From: Eubacteriales Family XIII. Incertae Sedis bacterium
GTDB lineage: Bacteria; Bacillota; Clostridia; Peptostreptococcales; Anaerovoracaceae
Direction of reading: 5' to 3'
DNA length: 6,593 bases
Assembly: GCA_031287295.1 (NCBI GenBank)
Contig: JAITTH010000144.1
Location: 1 to 6,593 of the forward strand
In this document: positions 1 to 5,686 of the stretch, piece after piece
How positions within the stretch are numbered: the stretch's first letter is position 1
Layout of the letters: every line of letters starts with the position of its first letter
Made by a program: the position numbers and the translations under genes
The notes under the pieces: model-generated
Told to the model about the DNA's origin: nothing
Seen by the model: the letters and a program-made list of their open reading frames with translations, nothing else
Database searches by the model: none

Positions 1-2227
1 TCACCTGCATACGATACTTGAGATTTTCAAAACCTTTTCCGCTCGCCTGAATCGTCTCAAACGCATCGGGTGCAGAAGCGACTTCCGCTTCGTCCAGCAA
101 AATGGGACGAATGCTCGCGTGGGGACAGACGAACGAACACTGATTACATTGGATGCATTTTTCCTTATTCCAAACCGGAATGCTAATCGCCACGCCGCGT
201 TTTTCGTATTGAGACGTCCCGGACGGAAATGCACCGTCTTCGATGCCGACAAATTTACTGACGGGAATATTGTCGCCTTCCTGACGGTTCATCGGCACGA
301 GTACCTCTTCTATGAATGCAGGTACGTTGCGACTGGGTGCTTGCACGTCTTCAGCTGTCGCCCACGATGCGGGAACATCCACCTTCACGATATGCGCAAG
401 ACCTGCATCTACTGCTGCATAGTTCATATCCAGTATTTTCTGCCCCTTCTTGCCATAGGTCTTGTCGATACCCTGCTTTAGATATTTCACGGCGTCATCC
501 AGTGGAATAACTTCTGTCAACTTAAAGAACGCCGACTGCATCAGCATGTTAATACGCGATCCGAGACCAATCTCACGCGCATATTTAAATCCGTCAATGA
601 TGTAAAACTCAATGTGCTTTTCAGCGATTTCGCGCTTCATGGATGCAGGAAGCTGTCTCTCAAGCTCCTCCGGCGTCCAGAAGGTATTCAGCAGGAACTT
701 CCCACCTTCTCTGAGATCTTTCAACATATCATACTGATGCACGTATTGCTGGTTATGACAGGCAACGTAGTTCGCACGATTGATGAGATAGGTCGATTTT
801 ATCGGATGTTTTCCAAAGCGCAGATGCGAAATGGTTACACCGCCGGATTTCTTCGAGTCATACGCAAAATATCCTTGCGCATACATATCCGTATGATCCC
901 CAATGATTTTAATTGCCGTCTTGTTCGCGCCAACCGTACCGTCGGAGCCGAGCCCCCAGAACTTGCATGCAATCGTTCCTTCCGGTTCACTGGAAATCTT
1001 GTTATCGTAAACCAGCGAGGTGTGCATCACGTCGTCTTCAATGCCGATGGTGAAGTGATCTTTCGGCATATCTTGCTTCATGTTGTCGAAGATGGAAACA
1101 ATCATGCCGGGTGTCGTGTCCTTTGAACCCAGACCATAACGCCCGCCATACACGCTCGGTGCATCCTTTTGGTCGAACAGCACCGCCTTTACATCCATAA
1201 ACAAGGGATCACCGAGTGCTCCCGGCTCTTTTGTCCGATCAAGCACCGTGATTTTCTTTACGCTCTTCGGAAGAACATCCAGGAAATACTCGGAAACAAA
1301 CGGTCGATAAAGGCGAACTTTAAGGAGTCCGATTTTTTCACCGCTCAGATTGTTGTTCATGGTTTCTTCGATGGTCTCGCAGACGGAACCCATTGCCACA
1401 ATGACGTGCTCCGCATTCGGATCTCCGACATAATCGAAGGGCTTGTAGGTTCTGCCTGTGCGCTCGCTTACTTCCTTCATATAATCGACAACGATTTGTG
1501 GAAGCTTCTGGTAATACGAGCTCGCCGCTTCCTTTGCCTGGAAAAAGATATCCGGATTCTGTGCCGTTCCGCGAATCACAGGATGTTCGGGGTTGAGTGC
1601 CCGGTTGCGGAATTCGCGCAAGGCGTCCATGTCGAGCATGTCTCGAAGGTCTTCGTAATCCCATGCCTCAATCTTTTGAATCTCGTGTGAGGTGCGGAAA
1701 CCATCAAAAATGTGCATGAAAGGAACGCGCCCTTTTATGCTTGCCAAATGAGCAACTGCTGCCAAATCCATCGATTCTTGTACAGAGCTGGACGCCAACA
1801 TGGCAAATCCGGTCTGACGTGCGGCCATAACATCGCTATGATCGCCGAAGATACATAGGGCATGTGCCGCAAGCGTACGTGCGGTAACATGAAAAACAGC
1901 CGGCAGGAGTTCACCCGCAATCTTATACATATTCGGAATCATCAGCAGGAGCCCCTGTGATGCCGTATAGGTTGTGGTCAAAGCACCTGCTGCAAGCGAG
2001 CCGTGAACAGCTCCTGCCGCACCGGCCTCCGATTGCATTTCGGTCACCTGCACCGTTTGCCCAAATAAGTTCTTTCTCCCATGTGCCGCCCATTCGTCCA
2101 CAGACTCCGCCATCGGAGAAGATGGCGTTATTGGGAAAATCGCAGCAACATCGGTGAATGCGTAAGAAACGTGCGCAGCCGCCGTAGTCCCATCCATGGT
2201 CATGATGATCGGTTTCTTTTTATTCAT
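1..2227 (-). CDS. nifJ: Pyruvate:ferredoxin (flavodoxin) oxidoreductase, N-terminal 742 residues, 3' end outside window
   Basis: This cytoplasmic enzyme oxidises pyruvate with CoA to acetyl-CoA and CO2, passing two electrons to ferredoxin or flavodoxin. I translated the frame from the ATG at 2227 to the window edge and found no stop or frameshift. The N-terminal thiamine-pyrophosphate region has FPITPSSPMAE (T34), VTEMQSEAGAAGA (E67) and TARTLAAHAL (R117). These match the Thr, Glu and Arg at the cofactor site of the Desulfovibrio africanus enzyme with a constant offset. FWGLGSDGTVGANK at about 423-436 marks domain III, and EIGLGSRINMLMQSAFFKL and KTYGKKG follow. The first 4Fe-4S motif, CxxCxxCxxxCP, uses C691, C694, C697 and C701. 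The family is about 1170-1200 residues long, so the second ferredoxin-type cluster and the C-terminal thiamine domain must lie beyond position 1. The gene follows argD on the same strand after a 148-nt gap with its own candidate promoter. A specificity for another 2-oxoacid is possible but less likely given the close match to pyruvate enzymes. Confidence 0.96.
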   Translation of the reverse strand, partial: MNKKKPIIMTMDGTTAAAHVSYAFTDVAAIFPITPSSPMAESVDEWAAHGRKNLFGQTVQVTEMQSEAGAAGAVHGSLAAGALTTTYTASQGLLLMIPNMYKIAGELLPAVFHVTARTLAAHALCIFGDHSDVMAARQTGFAMLASSSVQESMDLAAVAHLASIKGRVPFMHIFDGFRTSHEIQKIEAWDYEDLRDMLDMDALREFRNRALNPEHPVIRGTAQNPDIFFQAKEAASSYYQKLPQIVVDYMKEVSERTGRTYKPFDYVGDPNAEHVIVAMGSVCETIEETMNNNLSGEKIGLLKVRLYRPFVSEYFLDVLPKSVKKITVLDRTKEPGALGDPLFMDVKAVLFDQKDAPSVYGGRYGLGSKDTTPGMIVSIFDNMKQDMPKDHFTIGIEDDVMHTSLVYDNKISSEPEGTIACKFWGLGSDGTVGANKTAIKIIGDHTDMYAQGYFAYDSKKSGGVTISHLRFGKHPIKSTYLINRANYVACHNQQYVHQYDMLKDLREGGKFLLNTFWTPEELERQLPASMKREIAEKHIEFYIIDGFKYAREIGLGSRINMLMQSAFFKLTEVIPLDDAVKYLKQGIDKTYGKKGQKILDMNYAAVDAGLAHIVKVDVPASWATAEDVQAPSRNVPAFIEEVLVPMNRQEGDNIPVSKFVGIEDGAFPSGTSQYEKRGVAISIPVWNKEKCIQCNQCSFVCPHASIRPILLDEAEVASAPDAFETIQASGKGFENLKYRMQV

Positions 2228-2238
2228 CTTATTATTTT

Positions 2239-2243
2239 CCTCC
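2239..2243 (-). promoter_or_regulatory. Ribosome binding site for nifJ
   Basis: The minus strand reads GGAGG here, 11 nt before the ATG at 2227. This fixes the nifJ start. The upstream ATG at 2250 is followed by a stop after eight codons, so it cannot be an extended start. The next in-frame ATGs (residues 8, 9 and 11) have no comparable site. Confidence 0.85.
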
Positions 2244-2275
2244 ATTTCATGGTAATCCAGTGTATATCGTACCGA

Positions 2276-2302
2276 ATCACTATTTTTTACATCGTAAGTG
2301 AT
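2276..2302 (-). promoter_or_regulatory. Inverted repeat in predicted nifJ leader
   Basis: On the minus strand, ATCACT (2302-2297) is the exact reverse complement of AGTGAT (2281-2276). Between them lies a smaller TAC-GAT-GTA hairpin (2296-2288). No T-tract follows, so it does not look like a terminator. If transcription starts about 7 nt after the -10 box, the left arm straddles the transcript's 5' end. It could be a 5'-end stem or a DNA site, or chance in an AT-rich leader. Confidence 0.3.
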
Positions 2303-2315
2303 AAGTATTATACTT
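2303..2315. repeat. Perfect 6+1+6 dyad overlapping the nifJ -10 box
   Basis: The 13-nt minus-strand segment AAGTATAATACTT consists of two exact complementary 6-nt arms around one central base. It completely contains the TATAAT box. A symmetric site at this place is where a repressor dimer could block RNA polymerase, but AT-rich dyads also arise by chance. It does not match the ArgR box (TGAAT...ATTCA) or a Rex site that I know. Confidence 0.4.
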
Positions 2316-2335
2316 CTATTTTGGGCGCACGGAAA
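2307..2335 (-). promoter_or_regulatory. Candidate sigma-70-type promoter of nifJ
   Basis: On the minus strand there is an exact consensus -10 box, TATAAT, at 2312-2307. With a 17-nt spacer the -35 hexamer would be TTTCCG at 2335-2330, which matches TTGACA at only three positions. There is no extended TG motif. The predicted start is near 2300, giving a leader of about 73 nt before the nifJ ATG. The strong -10 with a weak -35 would suit a promoter helped or controlled by another factor. Confidence 0.5.
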
Positions 2336-2375
2336 TAGATTTCACAAAAAAATCAGACAGTTCGGAATATCTTCA

Positions 2376-3578
2376 TCAAGAAGGCAGGATAACGCGTGCG
2401 AAGATGTCCAATCCTTCGTCAATTTCTTCCTTTAAAATGGTAAGTGATGGCAGAAGCCGGATTTTTTTTCCGGCGGTGAGAACAAGCAATCCCTCTGCAA
2501 GACAGGCTTTTACAACATCGGCAGTGCTTTTTTCTTTCAGGGCAACGCCGATCATGAGACCGAGCCCCGAAACACTTTCTACGCCTTCCATTTCCAGGAG
2601 GCGGGAGCGAAAATACGCTCCTTTTTTGCAGACATCTGCAAGAAATTCCTTTGTCATGAGCGACAACACATAGTCTGCGGCTGCACAGACGAGCGGATTT
2701 CCACCGTAGGTAGAACCGTGATCGCCCGGGTGAAGAACCTCTGCGGTTTTTTCCCCGAACAAGACACCACCGATGGGCACGCCACCGCCCAATCCTTTTG
2801 CGACGGTTGCGATATCGGGCAGAAATCCAAAGTATTCATACGCCATGAGCTTTCCGGTACGTCCGATTCCGGTTTGCACTTCGTCCACGATAAAAAGAAT
2901 GTCCTTCTCCGCACACTGCTTTTTAATCTCCTCAACAAAGCCTTTTTCCAAATCGTTTACGCCGCCTTCGCCCTGCACGAGTTCCGCCATGATGGCGCAG
3001 GTATTCTCGTTAATCTTCGCATACAAATCTTCGATATCATTCGCCTTCACATAAGAGAATCCCTGCAAAAAAGGAAAGAAAAATTTATGGAATTTCTCCT
3101 GCCCCGTCGCCGTGACGGTCGCAATGGTCCTGCCGTGGAACGAATCTCCGAGCGTGATAATTTCATAACGATTGAAAGATTTGCCAAGGGCTTCTGCCTC
3201 TTCCGCATATTTCATGAAGCTGTATTTCCGTGCTGCCTTAATGGCACCTTCGTTGGCTTCCGCACCGGAATTGGAGAAAAAGACCTTCTTCATCCCCGTC
3301 AGTCTGATGAGCTTTTCTGCCGCCTGCGCACAGGGCTCTGTATAGAACAGGTTTGAAACGTGTTGCAGTTTTGCCGCTTGTCTCGCAACCGCCTCAGACC
3401 AACCTGTATCGCAAAATCCAAGCGAATTCACTCCGATTCCCGAGGTGAAGTCTATATACGTTTTCCCGTCTGCGTCGCTGCATCGTGCACCGCTTCCCTG
3501 AACGATTGCCGCATCGTAACGCGCATACGTATTTGCTACATATTGATTCTCTTTTTGTTTGATTTCGTTACTGTTCAT
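2376..3578 (-). CDS. argD: Acetylornithine aminotransferase
   Basis: ArgD is a PLP-dependent class III aminotransferase. It converts N-acetylglutamate semialdehyde and glutamate to N-acetylornithine and 2-oxoglutarate in the cytoplasm. The 400-residue protein has the usual family length. Visible landmarks are the PLP phosphate-binding SGAEANEGAIK (S104-G105-A106), SFHGRT (147-151), ELVQGEGG (199-206), and VDEVQTGIGRTG with the cofactor-ring aspartate D232. The Schiff-base lysine is K261 in VAKGLGGG, GSTYGGNPL follows, and R374 in KIRLLPS should bind the substrate carboxylate. It starts at ATG 3578, 15 nt after the argB stop, and closes the arginine cluster. Ornithine and succinylornithine aminotransferases are close relatives, but the argC-argJ-argB context makes acetylornithine the best substrate call. 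Some ArgD enzymes also act in lysine synthesis, which cannot be judged here. Confidence 0.96.
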   Translation of the reverse strand: MNSNEIKQKENQYVANTYARYDAAIVQGSGARCSDADGKTYIDFTSGIGVNSLGFCDTGWSEAVARQAAKLQHVSNLFYTEPCAQAAEKLIRLTGMKKVFFSNSGAEANEGAIKAARKYSFMKYAEEAEALGKSFNRYEIITLGDSFHGRTIATVTATGQEKFHKFFFPFLQGFSYVKANDIEDLYAKINENTCAIMAELVQGEGGVNDLEKGFVEEIKKQCAEKDILFIVDEVQTGIGRTGKLMAYEYFGFLPDIATVAKGLGGGVPIGGVLFGEKTAEVLHPGDHGSTYGGNPLVCAAADYVLSLMTKEFLADVCKKGAYFRSRLLEMEGVESVSGLGLMIGVALKEKSTADVVKACLAEGLLVLTAGKKIRLLPSLTILKEEIDEGLDIFARVILPS

Positions 3579-3591
3579 TGAATTTCTCTAA

Positions 3592-3595
3592 CCTC
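3592..3595 (-). promoter_or_regulatory. Weak ribosome binding site for argD
   Basis: The minus strand reads GAGG, sharing its first two bases with the argB stop codon. It lies 13 nt before the argD ATG, which is long. No better site is seen in the 15-nt gap, so argD may depend partly on ribosomes that have just finished argB. Confidence 0.45.
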
Positions 3596-4448
3596 ATCTA
3601 TGTAGTAATGTTCCGATGCCGGTATCGGAAAACAATTCCAACAGAATCGAATGTTCGATACGTCCGTCGATGATTACGGCCTCTTTGAGACCGCGGGCAA
3701 TGGCAGACTTGCACCCCTCGGTCTTTGGGATCATGCCTCCGGTGATGACGCCGGCATCCTGCAAATCTGCGATTTTCCAGAGTTCGATATCCGGAATAAA
3801 GCTGTTTTCGTCGTCTTTGTCCTGCAAAACACCTCGCACATCGGTCATAAAAATGAGCTTCTCGGCTTTCAGCGCCGCCGCGATCTCTGCCGCTGCGGTA
3901 TCGGCATTGATGTTGTACAGTTGTCCGGTCTCATCGACCCCAACGGTTGCAATTACCGGAACAAAACCGTTTTCAAGTGTCATGAGAATGGATGTCGCAT
4001 CCACTGCGACAATGTCACCGACAAACCCCAGATCGGACGTCTCCATTTTTTTCACCTGGAGCATTGCCCCATCTGCCCCACATAAACCAATGGCTTTCCC
4101 TTTGGCCTTATGAATGAGCGAAACCAGTGTTTTATTGACTTTTCCGGCAAGCACCATGGCAACGACATCTGCGGTTTCTGCGTCTGTATACCGCAATCCG
4201 TCAATGAAAACGCTTTCTTTGCCAAGTGCCGCAAGCGTGGAGCTAATCTCCGGACCACCACCATGAACCAGCACAACATTGACGCCGACGAGCGACAAAA
4301 GCACGATGTCGTTCATCACCGAAGTTTTCAAGGCATCGTTTGTCATGGCCGCACCGCCGTATTTGACGACGATGGTCTTTCCCGTATACTTCTGAATATA
4401 CGGGAGCGCTTCCATGAGAATGCCAACGCGTTCTTTTCGTTCTTGCAT
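3594..4448 (-). CDS. argB: Acetylglutamate kinase, probably arginine-inhibited type
   Basis: ArgB phosphorylates N-acetyl-L-glutamate with ATP, the second step of acetylated arginine synthesis. The 284-residue protein shows the amino acid kinase fold motifs: VVKYGG with K29, VHGGGPEI (61-68), GLRYTD with R86, YNINADTAAAEIA with N181 and D183, and ITGGMIPK with K242. Residues 1-22 before the first strand (ERVGILMEALPYIQKYTGK) match the extra N-terminal helix of arginine-sensitive hexameric kinases. The C-terminal DGRIEHSILLELF...GIGT segment resembles their arginine-site signature. Feedback inhibition by arginine is therefore a family-based inference. I chose ATG 4448 because it overlaps the argJ stop as TGATG and has GGGAGG 11 nt upstream. 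A TTG at 4499 would add 17 unlike residues. Confidence 0.96.
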   Translation of the reverse strand: MQERKERVGILMEALPYIQKYTGKTIVVKYGGAAMTNDALKTSVMNDIVLLSLVGVNVVLVHGGGPEISSTLAALGKESVFIDGLRYTDAETADVVAMVLAGKVNKTLVSLIHKAKGKAIGLCGADGAMLQVKKMETSDLGFVGDIVAVDATSILMTLENGFVPVIATVGVDETGQLYNINADTAAAEIAAALKAEKLIFMTDVRGVLQDKDDENSFIPDIELWKIADLQDAGVITGGMIPKTEGCKSAIARGLKEAVIIDGRIEHSILLELFSDTGIGTLLHR

Positions 4449-5686
4449 CAGGATCGATACCTCCCATTGATACGGACATAACCAAATGTCAAATCGCAAC
4501 CATATGCCACTGCGTCTTTTGAACCATCATGAAGATCGACATCAATTCGAATTTCATCACAGGCAAGGATTTTTGCCGCTTTTTCTTCACTGAAATTGAC
4601 CGCCTCGGAGCCTTTGCATACGAGAATGTCGCCCGCCTGTGAAGAGAGAACCACATCGATATGGGCACACTCGAAGTCTGCATCCGCATATCCTACCGCA
4701 CAAAGAACACGACCCCAGTTTGCATCTTCCCCGAAAATCGCGGTTTTTACCAAATCGGAACCCACAACCGAAGACGATACGATGCGTGCAATGCGTTTTG
4801 TCGGCGCATTTTTGACCACACATTCGATGAGCTTCGTTGCGCCTTCTCCATCTTTTGCAAGCAATCGACAAAGGGTAACCGTTACCTGATTGAGTGCTTC
4901 GCAAAAAAGATCGAACTCCGCACCGGGTGCGTCAATCTCGGGATTCCCCGCCAATCCATTCGCCAAGATCGCAACGGTGTCGTTGGTTGAAGTGTCACCG
5001 TCGATGTAAATTTGGTTGTAGGTATCCGCAACATCATTCAACAACGCCGTGCGTAGCATCTCCCGGCTGATGGACACATCGGTTGTAAGGAACGAAAGCA
5101 TCGTCGCCATGTTCGGGTTAATCATGCCACTTCCCTTTGCAACCGCTCCGATGTGACACATTTTTCCTGCCACTTCGAATGACACAGCAACCTGTTTGGT
5201 AATCTTATCTGTCGTCATAATGGAGCGCGCAAGGCTTTCCGAATCGTCATATGAGAGCTTCTTTACGACCCGAGGAATGCCCCGTTCAAAGGTCTCGATG
5301 TTGATTTCCTGCCCGATGACGCCCGTGGAGCACACCAGTAAATCTTCCGCCTTCAATCCAAGTGCATCTGCGGCAAGGCGACATGTTTCCCTCGCAACCT
5401 GAACGCCGTTCGGCGCGCAGGTATTCGCATTTCCGCTGTTGACGACAATACCCTGGGCTTTCCCGTCTTTCAAGTGCTCGCGGTTGACCAGGATGGGCGC
5501 GCCCTTCACCTTGTTTTGCGTATGTACGGCAAAGGCATTACACATGACATCACTCACCAATAGGCCCAAATCTTTCTTCTTTTGGTTTTCCCGGAAACCG
5601 ACGTGCACACCGGAGGCACGAAATCCTTTCGGTGCACAAATGCCTTTGTCGGTAAATTTGATTTTCTTCGTTATATTCTTGGTCAC
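4448..5686 (-). CDS. argJ: Glutamate N-acetyltransferase / ornithine acetyltransferase
   Basis: ArgJ transfers the acetyl group from N-acetylornithine to glutamate, giving ornithine and recycling N-acetylglutamate. Bifunctional members can also use acetyl-CoA. From GTG 5686 the protein has 412 residues, normal for the family. It has the autocleavage site MINPNMA|TML, where T195 (codon 5104-5102) becomes the new N-terminus and nucleophile of the beta chain. Other landmarks are CSTGVIG with oxyanion residues T121 and G122, NSGNANTC, DGDTSTNDT, KDGEGATK with E281, and the C-terminal YVRINGRYRS. The GTG overlaps the argC stop as GTGA and has AAGGGG 5 nt upstream. An in-frame GTG at 5731 would add 15 residues that do not resemble the family. 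Whether it is mono- or bifunctional cannot be decided from the sequence; an argA gene elsewhere in the genome would bear on it. Confidence 0.95.
   Translation of the reverse strand: MTKNITKKIKFTDKGICAPKGFRASGVHVGFRENQKKKDLGLLVSDVMCNAFAVHTQNKVKGAPILVNREHLKDGKAQGIVVNSGNANTCAPNGVQVARETCRLAADALGLKAEDLLVCSTGVIGQEINIETFERGIPRVVKKLSYDDSESLARSIMTTDKITKQVAVSFEVAGKMCHIGAVAKGSGMINPNMATMLSFLTTDVSISREMLRTALLNDVADTYNQIYIDGDTSTNDTVAILANGLAGNPEIDAPGAEFDLFCEALNQVTVTLCRLLAKDGEGATKLIECVVKNAPTKRIARIVSSSVVGSDLVKTAIFGEDANWGRVLCAVGYADADFECAHIDVVLSSQAGDILVCKGSEAVNFSEEKAAKILACDEIRIDVDLHDGSKDAVAYGCDLTFGYVRINGRYRS
4460..4465 (-). promoter_or_regulatory. Ribosome binding site for argB, inside argJ
   Basis: GGGAGG on the minus strand lies 11 nt before ATG 4448, within the last codons of argJ. 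It decides between the ATG at 4448 and the upstream in-frame TTG at 4499. Confidence 0.8.

Larger units (their letters stand above)
2228..2375 (-). other. argD-nifJ intergenic region
   Basis: This 148-nt AT-rich gap contains, in transcription order, a T7 run (2352-2346), the candidate nifJ promoter with its dyad, the leader inverted repeat and the nifJ ribosome binding site. Before the T-run I find only a 5-bp pairing with a mismatch (TCCGA with TCTGA) and a 4-bp stem at the argD stop (CTTC-TTGAT-GAAG). Neither makes a convincing intrinsic terminator. Confidence 0.75.

Noticed and set aside
614..1690. Long open frames on the plus strand opposite nifJ (614-1126 and 1169-1690)
   Set aside because: They lie antisense to a frame whose protein matches PFOR along its whole visible length. 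Their products resemble no family I know, and no convincing ribosome binding site supports them.
2224..2250. Eight-codon upstream frame (MKWRKIIR) whose stop overlaps the nifJ start as ATGA
   Set aside because: It spans the nifJ ribosome binding site itself and has no good binding site of its own, so it is most likely a chance ATG in the leader.
2340..2347. TTGTGAA on the minus strand as a Rex redox-repressor half site before nifJ
   Set aside because: The complementary half (TTCACAA or TTAACAA) is absent after the required spacer; the sequence continues as ATCTATTTCCG.
2346..2378. Intrinsic terminator after argD
   Set aside because: The T7 run is present, but the sequence before it forms only a mismatched 5-bp pairing, too weak for a terminator stem.
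2718..3356. A 212-codon open frame on the plus strand opposite argD
   Set aside because: It is antisense to the intact, motif-rich argD. Its product is a run of unrelated residues without recognisable domains, as expected for a codon-bias shadow.
4449..4499. Longer argB starting at TTG 4499
   Set aside because: It would overlap argJ by 52 bases and add residues foreign to the family. ATG 4448 has a strong ribosome binding site at the right distance.
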